Source: Humibacillus xanthopallidus
GTDB lineage: Bacteria > Actinomycetota > Actinomycetes > Actinomycetales > Dermatophilaceae
Length of the DNA: 64,000 nt
Direction of reading: 5' to 3'
NCBI RefSeq assembly: GCF_006716675.1
Contig: NZ_VFPM01000003.1
Span: forward strand, 434,001-498,000
The number at the start of each line of letters is the position of its first letter. The stretch's first letter is position 1. Made by a program: the position numbers and the translations under genes. The notes under the pieces are model-generated. The model was not told where the DNA came from, made no database searches, and worked only from the letters and a program-made list of their open reading frames with translations. Positions 52,429 to 64,000 of this stretch are shown here, in pieces.

Positions 52429-52917
52429 TCAGCTGCTCCCGTCCTGCTCGTCACCTGACGGCACCCCGATGTCCTCGTTCCAGAGGTCGGGGCGCGCCGC
52501 GATGAAGTCGGTCATCATCTGGACGCACTCGGGGTCATCGAGCACGAGCACCTCGACGCCGTTCTCGGCGAGCCACTCGTGCCCGCCGACGAAGGTCGTC
52601 GCCTCCCCCACGACGACCCGCGAGATGCCGAACTGGCGCACGAGACCGGAGCAGTACCAGCAGGGCGACAGCGTCGTGACCATCGTGGTGCCGGCATACG
52701 TGCTCTGTCGGCCGGCCCGGCGGAAGGCGTCGGTCTCGCCGTGCACCGAGGGGTCGTCGTCCTGCACGCGGCGGTTGTGGCCGCTGCCGAGCAGCACCCC
52801 GTCGGCCGAGTAGAGCGCCCCGCCGATCGGTATGCCGCCCTCCCCGAGGCCCGCACGCGCCTCCCCCACCGCGGTCGCGAGCCAGGCGCGAGCCGTCGCG
52901 TCGTCGATCGCGATCAC
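52429..52917 (-). CDS. Yeast-type cytosine/nucleobase deaminase
   Basis: The 162-residue zinc-dependent deaminase has the HGETDAF and SPCWYCSG motifs (His, Glu and two Cys) of the CMP/dCMP-type fold; the length and motif context match fungal cytosine deaminase. It starts at a GTG 1 base after the permease stop and ends 1 base before the oxygenase ATG. A role in salvage or catabolism of a pyrimidine or related base brought in by the permease is likely. Confidence 0.85.
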   Translation of the reverse strand: MIAIDDATARAWLATAVGEARAGLGEGGIPIGGALYSADGVLLGSGHNRRVQDDDPSVHGETDAFRRAGRQSTYAGTTMVTTLSPCWYCSGLVRQFGISRVVVGEATTFVGGHEWLAENGVEVLVLDDPECVQMMTDFIAARPDLWNEDIGVPSGDEQDGSS

Positions 52918-52918
52918 G

Positions 52919-54340
52919 TCACGCCACCTGTCGGTCGAGGACGGACGTCGGCTTGAGCACGCGCACGAGGCCGGCGTAGCACACGGCCGACAGGAGGAAG
53001 CCGACGAAGAAGGTGCTGTCGCCGAAGTCGGGGTTCGCGGTGGGCACCGGGCCAACGTAGTTCGTCTGGTTCGAGAAGAGCCACACCGAGACGACGAGTC
53101 CGATGAGCATCGCGATCGGCCCCGCCCAGTTCGTCGACGTCGGGTCCTCGGCGACGGTCGTGATGGCCTCGTCGTCGCCGCGGCGCATCCACCGGTCGAC
53201 GAAGACGACGGCGAGCCACGGCCCGATCCAGTAGGCGATGATGAGCAGGAAGTTCTCGTAGGCAGCCGGGTCGCCGAGGTAGGCGTAGGCGATGATGCCG
53301 CCGGCCACCCCGAAGACTGCTGCCACGATGGCACGCCGCAGGCGGTAGCCGATGCGAATCCCCATGGCCAGGAACGACATCGCGCCGGAGTAGATGTTGA
53401 GCACGTTGGCCGAGACCGCGCCGAGGGCGATGCCGAGCAGGGTGATCGCCGAGACCCAGCCCGGCATCGAGTGGGTGAAGGCGTCGGTCGGCGAGGCGTC
53501 CTTGCTGAGGCCGGTGTTGACGATCGTGGCGGACGCGGCGCCGACCGCCATGAGGAAGGTGCAGCTGACGAAGTCGCCGAGCCCGGCGAAGACACCCGCC
53601 ATCCGGCCCTGCCCCTCGGGCAGGTAGCGCGTGTAGTCGGAGGCGTAGGGGTTCCAGCCGGCCGCGTAGCCGAAGGCCGCAGCGAGCGTGATGATGAACG
53701 CCCCCGTCGTGGGGGTGCCGCCGGTGCCCGGCGTCGACAGGTCGGCGTGACCGAAGGTGCTGGTCGCCGCGATGACGAAGACGACGAGCAGGACCGGGAA
53801 GGCGACCCGCTCGAAGAGCTGGATGAGGTTGTGACCGAAGAAGGCGACGAGCACCTGGGCGGCGATGACGAGCGCGAGGGCGAGCTGGGGTGAGAAGCCG
53901 AAGAGCGTCGCGAGGGCGTAGGCCCCGCTGATGCTGTTGACGGCGAACCACCCCATGCCGGCCATGAGCGACATCAGCGTCGCGGGCAGGATGTTGCCGC
54001 GGTAGCCGAAGGCGGTGCGGCTGAGCACCATCTGGGCGAGGCCGTGCCGAGGGCCCCACGCCGAGAGGACGCCGTGCGTGACGGAGCCGAGCGCGTTGCC
54101 GATGGTGACGGCCGCGAGCGCCTGCCAGAAGGACAGCCCGAAGTACAGCACCCCGATGACGCCGACGAAGACGGTGGCGAACTCGAGGTTGGGGCTCATC
54201 CAGGTGGCGAAGAGGTGCCACGGCTTGCCGTGCCGCTCCTCGATCGGGATGCGTTCGATGCCCCCGGGCTCCACCTTGCCCGCTGCGGTGCCGTAGTCGA
54301 TCAGGGCGTCGATGTCGGCCTCGGCCGTGGGGGTGGTCAT
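52919..54340 (-). CDS. NCS1-family nucleobase:cation symporter (CodB-like)
   Basis: The 473-residue transporter has about 12 hydrophobic helices. The N-terminal region EERHGKPWHLFATWMSPNLEFA and the segment SAWGPRHGLAQMVLSRTAFGYRG are NCS1 signatures of cytosine/purine permeases. It is the first gene of the leftward run with the deaminase and the 2OG-oxygenase, coupled by 1-base gaps, so cytosine or a modified pyrimidine is a likely substrate. The region upstream (54341-54493) contains a GAGTTAACTC palindrome and the divergent LysR-like gene. Confidence 0.88.
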   Translation of the reverse strand: MTTPTAEADIDALIDYGTAAGKVEPGGIERIPIEERHGKPWHLFATWMSPNLEFATVFVGVIGVLYFGLSFWQALAAVTIGNALGSVTHGVLSAWGPRHGLAQMVLSRTAFGYRGNILPATLMSLMAGMGWFAVNSISGAYALATLFGFSPQLALALVIAAQVLVAFFGHNLIQLFERVAFPVLLVVFVIAATSTFGHADLSTPGTGGTPTTGAFIITLAAAFGYAAGWNPYASDYTRYLPEGQGRMAGVFAGLGDFVSCTFLMAVGAASATIVNTGLSKDASPTDAFTHSMPGWVSAITLLGIALGAVSANVLNIYSGAMSFLAMGIRIGYRLRRAIVAAVFGVAGGIIAYAYLGDPAAYENFLLIIAYWIGPWLAVVFVDRWMRRGDDEAITTVAEDPTSTNWAGPIAMLIGLVVSVWLFSNQTNYVGPVPTANPDFGDSTFFVGFLLSAVCYAGLVRVLKPTSVLDRQVA

Positions 54341-54388
54341 GTGCGCATCGTCGTCTGCCGGATGCGGCCCCGCAATGAGGTCGGCCCA

Positions 54389-54398
54389 GAGTTAACTC
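54389..54398. promoter_or_regulatory. Palindrome GAGTTAACTC in a divergent gap
   Basis: This perfect 10-base palindrome, AT-rich for the region, lies 49 bases before the permease ATG and about 95 before the LysR-like gene. It may be an operator. A TAGCCT -10-like box for the LysR-like gene is at 54455-54460. Confidence 0.4.
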
Positions 54399-54493
54399 AC
54401 CCGAAAAGGAACTCACAGGGCGCTCCCAGACTTCGGCGCGTCCGGGAGGTCGGCTAGCCTCGGACCACCCGTCACCCGACCGAAGGGGCAGCC

Positions 54494-55276
54494 ATGCCGG
54501 AGCACCCGATCGGCCCGCTCCGGGTCGACTTCGTCACCGGCGTGACGCCCGACAAGTGGGCCCGCACGTGGGCCGAGCGACGGCCTGACGACGCGCTCGA
54601 GCTCACGCCCGTCGACGACCGCGAGGCGGAGGCACGCCTGCGCTCGGGAGCGACGACCCTCAGCCTGCTGCGCCTGCCCGTCGACCGCACCGACCTCCAC
54701 GTCATCCCCCTCTACGAGGAGACCCCGGTCGTCGTCGTCGCCAAGGAGCATGCGGCAGCCGCCTTCGACGAGCTCGACGTCACCGACCTCGCCGACGAGG
54801 TGCTCCTCCAGCCGGCCGACACCGTGCCGGCCTGGCGCGATGCCGCGTCCGCCGAGGTGCGTGAGCGTGCCGCCGCGATGCCGCCCATGAGCGTCGTCGA
54901 GGCCATCGCCGTCGCTGCCGCCGGGTCGGGCTTCGTCGTCGTGCCGATGTCGGTCGCCCGCGTCCACGACCGCAAGGACGTCGTGCACCGAAAGGTGACC
55001 GGCGTCGACGGCTCCCGGATCGGTCTGGCCTGGCGGGCCGACGACGACGACCCCCGCATCGAGGACTTCATCGGCGTCGTCCGGGGGCGCACCGAGCGCT
55101 CCAGCCGGGGGCGGGCGCCCGAGAACGCCACCCCGACGAGTGGGTCGGCGGACGCGAAGGGCACCGGACGGCATACCGCCTCGGGGCGGGCCGGGGCGGC
55201 GCGGCGGTCCTCCGGACGCACGCTGCCGCAACGGGGAGCGGCACCTCGGCGCGGTCGGGGGCGCAAGGGTCGCTGA
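54494..55276 (+). CDS. LysR-type substrate-binding domain without a DNA-binding domain, basic tail
   Basis: The 260-residue protein begins at the effector-binding fold of LysR regulators (GPLRVDFVTGVTPDKWARTW, EETPVVVVAKEH, AAAGSGFVVVPMS) and has no helix-turn-helix. From about residue 200 the tail is rich in Arg, Gly, Ser and Ala, ending RGRGRKGR, and probably binds nucleic acid or is disordered. A ribosome site AAGGGG precedes the ATG. It faces the permease operon, so it may sense its substrate. The lack of the DNA-binding part is a property of this actinobacterial family rather than a recent truncation, as far as can be seen. Confidence 0.75.
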   Translation: MPEHPIGPLRVDFVTGVTPDKWARTWAERRPDDALELTPVDDREAEARLRSGATTLSLLRLPVDRTDLHVIPLYEETPVVVVAKEHAAAAFDELDVTDLADEVLLQPADTVPAWRDAASAEVRERAAAMPPMSVVEAIAVAAAGSGFVVVPMSVARVHDRKDVVHRKVTGVDGSRIGLAWRADDDDPRIEDFIGVVRGRTERSSRGRAPENATPTSGSADAKGTGRHTASGRAGAARRSSGRTLPQRGAAPRRGRGRKGR

Positions 55277-55320
55277 GCCGGCGACCGGGGCCTCCCAGCA
55301 GGGGTATGCCGTCCGCCGGG

Positions 55321-55371
55321 TCGCGACGACCGTGGGCTCGCGACGACCGCGGGCTCGCGACGACCGCGATC
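55321..55371. repeat. Three 17-base tandem repeats in a convergent gap
   Basis: TCGCGACGACCG(T/C)G(G/A)(G/T)C repeats at 55321, 55338 and 55355. The last copy overlaps the HAD gene stop (55370). Confidence 0.8.
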
Positions 55372-56044
55372 AGCGCGTGGCGCGCACCGATGCCGTGAGG
55401 GGCAGCAGGTCGGCTGCGCGCACCCCGTCGAGGCTGGTGATCTGGACGGCACCCGGGATCTCGGGCACCGGCACGACGTGCGGGATCGCGAGGGTCGGCA
55501 CGCCGGCCGCCGTCGCCGACCGAACGCCCGCCGGGGAGTCCTCGAGGGCGACACAGTCGGCGGGTTCGGCGCCGATGAGGGCGGCCGCGGCGAGGTAGGG
55601 CTCCGGGTGGGGCTTGCCGTGGCCCACCTCGTCACCGGTGACGAGGGAGGTGAAGGCCCCCTCCGGCAGGTTGCGCACGACGGTGTCGGCGAGGCGGCGC
55701 CACGACATCGTGACGAGCAGGGAGGGCACGCCGAGCGCGCCGAGCTCGTCGAGCAGCTCGCGGGCGCCCGGTCGCCACGGGACCGCGTCCTCGACGTGGC
55801 GCACGACCCGGTCGAGCAGCGCGTCGACGATCTCGGGGACCGTGAGGCCGATGCCGGACTTGTCGATGATGAGCTGGGCCGAGACCTCGAGGGCATTGCC
55901 GACGAGCTGGTGGGCGTACTCGTCGTTCCACTCGCCACCGTGGGCCGCGACGAGCTCGTGCTCGGCGGCGATCCAGTAGGGCTCGGTGTCGACGAGCGTG
56001 CCGTCCATGTCCCACAGCACGGCCGCGGGCAGATCGGGGGCCAC
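55370..56044 (-). CDS. HAD-family phosphatase (beta-PGM/GPH type)
   Basis: The 224-residue hydrolase has the nucleophile motif DMDGTLVDTEP, motif II LLVTMSW, Lys in GHGKPHPEPYL and motif IV ALEDSPAGV. It resembles sugar-phosphate or nucleotide phosphatases. It starts at a GTG 3 bases after the metH stop, so it is co-transcribed with metH; a metabolic link to methionine is not clear. Confidence 0.9.
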   Translation of the reverse strand: MAPDLPAAVLWDMDGTLVDTEPYWIAAEHELVAAHGGEWNDEYAHQLVGNALEVSAQLIIDKSGIGLTVPEIVDALLDRVVRHVEDAVPWRPGARELLDELGALGVPSLLVTMSWRRLADTVVRNLPEGAFTSLVTGDEVGHGKPHPEPYLAAAALIGAEPADCVALEDSPAGVRSATAAGVPTLAIPHVVPVPEIPGAVQITSLDGVRAADLLPLTASVRATR

Positions 56045-56047
56045 GGG

Positions 56048-59833
<3,786 letters not shown>

Positions 59834-60066
59834 CGTGACTCCTAGCGGGCCGGATGGCCGGTGGTGGCGGAGCGGGTGAGGGCGGACCCGCAAGATTCTA
59901 CGGATCTGCACCGACACGGGACGTGCGCGCCTACTCCGTGGTCACGGCCGCGCTCGGACGTACCGCCGAGATCGAGCACGACGACGGCCCGACCCCATAG
60001 GCTGGAGGTGTGGGTCACCTGGGACCCATCGGCAGCCGATCGGCAACCAACGGTGAAGGAGGCCGC

Positions 60067-60921
60067 GTGCTGGAGTTCGAGGATGTCCCGGAGCTCACCG
60101 AGCCCGTGCTCATCGCCGCCTTCGAGGGCTGGAACGACGCGGGCGAGGCCGCCACGAGCGTGGTGCGACACCTCGCCGACGCCTGGGACGCCGAGGTCGT
60201 CGCCGCGTACGACCCCGAGGAGTACTACGACTTCCAGGTCAACCGCCCCCGCGTCGTGCTCGACGAGGGTCGGCGCATGCTGTCGTGGCCGACCACCCGC
60301 ATCCTCGTCGCCACCGAGACCGGTTTCGAGCGCGACGTCGTGCTCGTGCAGGGCATCGAGCCGTCGATGCGCTGGCGGGCCTTCTCCCTCGAGCTGGTCG
60401 AGCTCGCACAGCGCTTCGGGGTGACGACCATCCTCACCATCGGCGCCCTGCTCGCCGATGTGCCACACACCCGGCCCATCCCCGTCACGGCCACCGCCGA
60501 GGACGAGGGAGCGATCCACCGCTTCGACGTCGAGGCCTCGCGCTACGAGGGGCCGACGGGGATCGTCGGAGTCCTCAGCCACACCGCCACCGACTCCGGC
60601 ATCCCGACGGTCTCGGCCTGGGCAGCGGTGCCGCACTATGCCGGGGGCGCGCCCTCCCCGAAGGCCACCCTCAGCCTGCTGCGTCGCATCGAGGCGCTGC
60701 TCGGGGTGACCGTGCCGCACGGCGAGCTCGAGGAGGAGGCGCGCGCGTGGGAGCGCGGCGTCGACGAGCTCGCGCAGTCCGACGAGGAGGTCGCCGAGTA
60801 CGTCCAGTCGCTCGAGGAGGCCCAGGACACGGCCGAGCTCCCCGAGGCGAGCGGCGACGCCATCGCGCGCGAGTTCGAGCGCTACCTTCGCGGCCGCGAC
60901 GACGACCAGACCGGCCGCTGA
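60067..60921 (+). CDS. PAC2-family protein
   Basis: The 284-residue protein belongs to the PAC2 family named after a eukaryotic proteasome assembly chaperone; bacterial members are widespread and of unclear role. EPVLIAAFEGWNDAGEAAT and LLADVPHTRPIPVTATAED are the conserved parts. An AAGGAGG site precedes the GTG at 60067, which was preferred over an open upstream stretch from 60010. It is divergent from metH; the 233 bases between (59834-60066) hold a TAGAAT box for metH and a TAGGCT box (59998-60003) for this gene. Confidence 0.88.
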   Translation: MLEFEDVPELTEPVLIAAFEGWNDAGEAATSVVRHLADAWDAEVVAAYDPEEYYDFQVNRPRVVLDEGRRMLSWPTTRILVATETGFERDVVLVQGIEPSMRWRAFSLELVELAQRFGVTTILTIGALLADVPHTRPIPVTATAEDEGAIHRFDVEASRYEGPTGIVGVLSHTATDSGIPTVSAWAAVPHYAGGAPSPKATLSLLRRIEALLGVTVPHGELEEEARAWERGVDELAQSDEEVAEYVQSLEEAQDTAELPEASGDAIAREFERYLRGRDDDQTGR

Positions 60922-60962
60922 CGCACCCCTGCGGTATGCCGCCCCGCCCCGTTCACGCGGCA

Positions 60963-61123
60963 GATCAGTCTGCGTTCGGTGTCGTCAGGACGGCACCTAA
61001 CGCCGACTGATGGGCCGACTGATCCGCCGCTTGACCTCGGATGGCATCAGTCTGCGGATCAGTCTGCGTTCGGTGTCGTCAGGACAGCACCTACCGCCGA
61101 CTGATGTGCCGACTGATCCGCTG
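60963..61123. repeat. 94-base-period direct repeats with GATCAGTC/GACTGATC inverted ends
   Basis: A 67-base unit occurs at 60963-61029 and 61057-61123 with four mismatches. Each begins GATCAGTC and ends near GACTGATC, so it can fold as a hairpin. In all, seven (G/C)ATCAGTC or GACTGAT(G/C) words occur at 60963, 61005, 61017, 61045, 61057, 61099 and 61111. The block lies between the convergent PAC2 and mshC genes (60922-61140). It may end transcription of both, or be a relic element. Confidence 0.85.
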
Positions 61124-61140
61124 CCGGGCCCGCGAAGGCC

Positions 61141-62397
61141 TCAGAGGCGGATGCCGAGGAGGGCGTCGAGCGCACGGCCGAGCACGCCCGGAGCGCCCGG
61201 GTCCTCGCCGCCGCGCGTGAGCGACTGCGTCGCCCAGCGGTCGACCGCCTCGAGCGCCCGCGGGCTGTCGAGGTCGTCGGCAAGCGCCGCCCGGATGTCG
61301 TCGACGGTCTGGTCGGCGACCGGCCCACCGTTGCCCGACAGTGCCTCCCGCCACGTGGCCAGCCGCTGCTGGGCCTCGGCGAGCTGGTCCGCCTCCCACA
61401 TCCAGTCGTCGCGGTGGTGCCGCGCGAGCAGCGCCAGCCGGATCGCCATGGGGTCGACGCCCTGGGCGCGCAGCTCTGAGACGAGCACGAGGTTGCCCCG
61501 GCTCTTGCTCATCTTCTCGCCGTCGAGACCCACCATGCCCTGGTGGACGAAGACGCCGGCGAAGGACGCGGTGCCGGCGAGGGCACGCCCGTGGGCCGCG
61601 CTCATCTCGTGGTGGGGGAAGATGAGGTCGGTGCCGCCGCCCTGGACGTCGACCGGCAGCCCGAGGTGGTCGCACGCGATGCAGGCACACTCGATGTGCC
61701 ACCCCGGCCGGCCCCAGCCGAGCGAGCCGCCATCCCACTCCGGCTCACCCTCGCGGTGCGCGCGCCACAGCAGCGCGTCGAGCCGCCCGCGCTTGCCCTC
61801 GCGGTCGGGGTCGCCGCCCCGCTCGGCGAAGACCGCCATCATGCCGTCCTCGTCGAGATGGCTGACCGAGCCGAACCGCGGATCCAGAGCCACCTCGAAG
61901 TAGTAGTCCTGCGCACCCTCGCGCGACGCGTCGGGCGCGGGCACGGCATACGCGAGGCCGTCGGCGACGAGCTTCTCGATCGGGGCCACGAAGGTCGGGA
62001 TGCTCTCGACGGCGCCCAGGTACTCGTCGGGCGGGATGACCGCGAGCGCCGTCATGTCCTCACGGAAGAGCGCGATCTCGCGCGTCGCGAGCTGCTCCCA
62101 CGGTATGCCGTCGCGCTCGGCCCGCTCGAGCAGCGGGTCGTCGATGTCGGTGATGTTCTGCACGTAGCGCACGGTGTGGCCGCTGTCGCGCAGCACCCGG
62201 CCGAGCAGGTCGAACGTGACGTAGGTGGCCGCGTGGCCCAGGTGCGTCGCGTCGTAGGGCGTGATGCCGCAGACATAGAGCGAGACCTCGTCGCGCGTCG
62301 CCACGGGCAGCAGCTGCCCGGTCGCCGTGTCGCGGACGCGCACCTCGGGCGCCTGGCCGGGAAGGTGCGGGATGAACGGCGTCGGCCAGCTTCTCAC
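61141..62397 (-). CDS. mshC: Mycothiol ligase MshC (Cys:GlcN-Ins ligase)
   Basis: MshC couples cysteine to 1-O-(2-amino-2-deoxyglucosyl)-myo-inositol by an adenylation step. The 418-residue protein is related to cysteinyl-tRNA synthetase: [20 protein letters not shown] with the zinc cysteine and HIGH-like site, [13 protein letters not shown], and the KMSKS motif as KMSKSRGN. It starts at the GTG 62397, 6 bases after a TAGAGT -10 box (62404-62409), so the mRNA is probably leaderless. Its length and motif set separate it from a true CysS. Confidence 0.96.
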   Translation of the reverse strand: MRSWPTPFIPHLPGQAPEVRVRDTATGQLLPVATRDEVSLYVCGITPYDATHLGHAATYVTFDLLGRVLRDSGHTVRYVQNITDIDDPLLERAERDGIPWEQLATREIALFREDMTALAVIPPDEYLGAVESIPTFVAPIEKLVADGLAYAVPAPDASREGAQDYYFEVALDPRFGSVSHLDEDGMMAVFAERGGDPDREGKRGRLDALLWRAHREGEPEWDGGSLGWGRPGWHIECACIACDHLGLPVDVQGGGTDLIFPHHEMSAAHGRALAGTASFAGVFVHQGMVGLDGEKMSKSRGNLVLVSELRAQGVDPMAIRLALLARHHRDDWMWEADQLAEAQQRLATWREALSGNGGPVADQTVDDIRAALADDLDSPRALEAVDRWATQSLTRGGEDPGAPGVLGRALDALLGIRL

Positions 62398-62403
62398 GGC
62401 AGG

Positions 62404-62409
62404 ACTCTA
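62404..62409 (-). promoter_or_regulatory. -10 box of a leaderless mshC mRNA
   Basis: TAGAGT on the minus strand ends 6 bases before the GTG at 62397. It lies in the 29 bases between mshC and the upstream SCO1664-like gene, so mshC can be expressed separately. Confidence 0.5.
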
Positions 62410-62426
62410 TCCCCGAGGATCGTCGC

Positions 62427-63242
62427 TCACAGCGGCGGCCACGGGACAGAGGGCCACCCTGGGTTCGGGTGCGGGTGGACTCGGACCCGGAGCAGGCGGT
62501 GCACCCGCCCCACGAGAGCCGCGACGTCGTGCTCGGGGAGCAGGGCGTCCAGCCGGTCCAGGCCCTCACTCGTGGCGAGGGCGTCCGACAGCCTCTCGAG
62601 CCGCTCGAGCTCGGCGTCGGGCAGCGGTTCCCCTGCCCATCCCCACAGCACGGTGCGCAGCTTGGGCTCGGCCGACAGGCTGACCCCGTGGTCGATGGCC
62701 CAGAGCCGACCCGACCCGTCACGCAGGCAGTGCGCGCCCTTGCGGTCGGAGTTGTTGAGTGCGGCGTCGAGCACGGCGAGCGAGCGCACGTCGTCGGCGC
62801 CGGAGTGCACGACAGTCACGGACGATCCGCTCGGGGTCTCGCCGTCGAGCACCGCGTGCCAGCCCGGGGGCGTCCGGCCCTCGGGCACGAGGTCGACGAC
62901 GAGGTCGTCGGGCACCGGCGCGTAGGGGTCACCGATCCAGAGCTGCACGGAGCCGGGGCCGAGCGGACCGTCGCGCAGCACGGTCGGTGGCACGAGGTCC
63001 CACCCGCCGAGCTCGGAGACGACGGCCGCGGCGACCTCGCGGCCGGCGAGGGTGCCGTCGGGGTAGTCCCAGAGCGGCCGCTCGCCGCGCACCGGCTTGT
63101 AGATGACGTGGACGGCTGCGGCGCTCGCCGACTCGAGCCGCGCCAGGACCGCGAGGTTCGACGAGCCGGAGATCCGGCCCACCACCTCGATCTCACCGGT
63201 GAGGTCAGGGGGTGGGGGCGTCGGGTCAGCGTTTGTAGCCAT
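62427..63242 (-). CDS. SCO1664-family protein, phosphatidylinositol-kinase-like fold
   Basis: The 271-residue protein resembles the actinobacterial SCO1664 family, related to PI3/PI4-kinase-like proteins. VHVIYKPVRGERPLWDYPDGTL holds the ATP-binding lysine, NNSDRKGAH the catalytic Asn/Asp region and AIDHGVSLS the metal-binding Asp. The ATG at 63242 overlaps the DUF3090 stop by 17 bases. It travels with DUF3090 and the MSMEG_4193-type phosphomutase, and commonly with mshC; the biochemical role is unknown. Confidence 0.82.
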   Translation of the reverse strand: MATNADPTPPPPDLTGEIEVVGRISGSSNLAVLARLESASAAAVHVIYKPVRGERPLWDYPDGTLAGREVAAAVVSELGGWDLVPPTVLRDGPLGPGSVQLWIGDPYAPVPDDLVVDLVPEGRTPPGWHAVLDGETPSGSSVTVVHSGADDVRSLAVLDAALNNSDRKGAHCLRDGSGRLWAIDHGVSLSAEPKLRTVLWGWAGEPLPDAELERLERLSDALATSEGLDRLDALLPEHDVAALVGRVHRLLRVRVHPHPNPGWPSVPWPPL

Positions 63243-63771
63243 TGGCCCGGGGGCAGATGTGCCCGTTCGGGTCGAGGGGCCCACCGCAGAACGGACACGG
63301 CGGCCGCCCTGCCGCGACGAGCGCGTTGCTCCGGCGGGCGAAGGCGCGCGCCGCAGCCGGCTCGAGGCTGACCCGGAGGGTGTTGAGCGCGAGCGGCACG
63401 TCCTCGACCGGCGGGTCCTCGTCGAGCTCGTCGGGGTCGTGGTCGTGGCACTCGATGACGAGCCGCTGCCGATCCTCGTCCCACGCGATTGAGAGGGTCT
63501 GCACGCGGAAGTCCTCGTCGAACGGTGTGAGCAGCGGGTCGGTGTCCTCCGGCGCGCCACCGGGCTGACCCGGCTCGATCGCGGTGGTCGGGGCGAGCTG
63601 GTCGAGCACGTCGTTGATCCGGTCGGCGAGCACCGAGACCTGCTGCTTCTCGAGACCCACCGTCACGACCCGTGGGCCGTCGCTCGCCTGCAGGTAGAAG
63701 GCTCGCTGCCCGGCAGGTCCGACGGTGCCGGCCACGAAGCGCTCGGCGGGATCGAAGTCCTGGAGCGTCAT
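63226..63771 (-). CDS. DUF3090 protein with C-terminal zinc-ribbon-like cysteines
   Basis: The 181-residue conserved actinobacterial protein starts MTLQDFDPAERFVAGTVGPAGQRAFYLQA, the DUF3090 pattern, and ends PPCPFCGGPLDPNGHICPRANG, where three cysteines and a histidine could bind zinc. Function is unknown. It lies between the phosphomutase and the SCO1664-like gene, overlapping the latter by 17 bases, so they act or are made together. Confidence 0.88.
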   Translation of the reverse strand: MTLQDFDPAERFVAGTVGPAGQRAFYLQASDGPRVVTVGLEKQQVSVLADRINDVLDQLAPTTAIEPGQPGGAPEDTDPLLTPFDEDFRVQTLSIAWDEDRQRLVIECHDHDPDELDEDPPVEDVPLALNTLRVSLEPAAARAFARRSNALVAAGRPPCPFCGGPLDPNGHICPRANGYKR

Positions 63772-63780
63772 GAATCGACC

Positions 63781-64000
63781 CTAGCCGACCGGATCCGGTG
63801 CACCGGATCCCGGCCCGTCCGCGCGGTCTGCGGGCTCCTCGCGGTCTGCGCCGCCGGTGGTGGTGCCGCCGGTGATGCCGCCGGTTCCCGCTCCTCCGCC
63901 AACCTCCGCGTCGCCCTCGGCGACCGCCCGCCGCTCCGGCGGGCGCAGGCCCGCGAGGTCGCCGCCGACGTCGTTGAGCCGGAGCACGAAGGGCTTGCGG
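63781..64000 (-). CDS. Phosphoglycerate mutase-like protein (MSMEG_4193 type), N-terminus beyond window
   Basis: Only the last 72 or so residues are present; the reading enters at RKPFVLRLNDVGGDLAGLRPP and ends with a Gly/Thr/Ala/Asp-rich tail. The RLNDVGGDL segment and the position upstream of DUF3090 suggest the histidine-phosphatase-fold family that always accompanies it. The catalytic His lies outside the window, so the call rests largely on context. Confidence 0.65.
   Translation of the reverse strand, partial: RKPFVLRLNDVGGDLAGLRPPERRAVAEGDAEVGGGAGTGGITGGTTTGGADREEPADRADGPGSGAPDPVG

Noticed and set aside
59834..60066. Cobalamin or SAM riboswitch before metH
   Set aside because: No B12-box-like sequence or SAM aptamer pattern seen; the gap is short and explained by two promoters.
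60963..61123. Possible CRISPR array
   Set aside because: Only two long units, internal inverted words, no spacers of constant size, no cas genes; the RecB-like gene at 43300 is not cas4 context.

Overview
The window is high-GC (roughly 70%) actinobacterial chromosome. It has a complete Pup-proteasome gene set (pup, prcB, prcA, dop, pafA, the ARC/Mpa ATPase, and the WYL regulators pafB and pafC), mycothiol biosynthesis (mshC) with a DUF664/DinB-type protein, TatAC, and the DUF3090/SCO1664/phosphomutase trio typical of actinomycetes. The backbone order (5'-3' exonuclease, helY, diacylglycerol kinase, tatC, tatA, pafC, pafB, FKBP genes, pafA, ... prcA, prcB, pup, dop, ... arc, ... trmI, ... recB-like, ... 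metH, PAC2, mshC, phosphomutase) resembles the Mycobacterium tuberculosis proteasome neighbourhood, but blocks are inserted into it. Content and the frequent GTATGCC/GGCATAC words suggest a Micrococcales member close to Intrasporangiaceae; this is inference, not a sequence match.

Layout. 1-5450: a lysine-fermentation cluster (kal, kamE, kamD, kdd leftward; kamA divergent). 5454-9063: ybaK, a frameshifted phosphotransferase, an Lrp regulator, an exonuclease and a DinB-like protein. 9182-19476: helY, diacylglycerol kinase, tatCA, pafCB, two FKBP prolyl isomerases and pafA, all leftward. 19557-29744: a block between pafA and prcA with a two-component system plus GerMN lipoprotein, a divergent five-gene peptide ABC transporter and a DivIVA-like coiled-coil protein. 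29885-33466: prcA, prcB, pup, dop. 33534-38539: a pseudokinase/flippase membrane protein, an esterase, a divergent PRPP-synthetase relative and a DUF3054 protein. 38561-44139: arc, trmI, an OB-fold SSB-like protein, a site-2 protease and a RecB-type nuclease. 44264-55276: accessory metabolism, namely an asparagine synthetase fused to a CofE-like domain, a class III aminotransferase, methylmalonate-semialdehyde dehydrogenase with a divergent MocR regulator, and a nucleobase permease/deaminase/oxygenase operon with a divergent LysR-like protein. 55370-64000: HAD phosphatase, metH, PAC2 protein, mshC, SCO1664-like, DUF3090 and a phosphomutase cut by the window edge.

Two genes are interrupted: the phosphotransferase by a 7-base homopolymer frameshift near 6674, and the 2OG-oxygenase by an in-frame TAA at 51906. 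Many genes appear leaderless, with a TANNNT box 6-7 bases before the start codon (kamA, exonuclease, dinB, pafA, dop, recB-like, mmsA, mocR, mshC). Several intergenic gaps carry short tandem repeats. No tRNA, rRNA, CRISPR array, insertion sequence or recognisable riboswitch was seen. No gene-free stretch exceeds 300 bases; the longest are 59834-60066, 60922-61140, 31734-31945 and 22183-22392.
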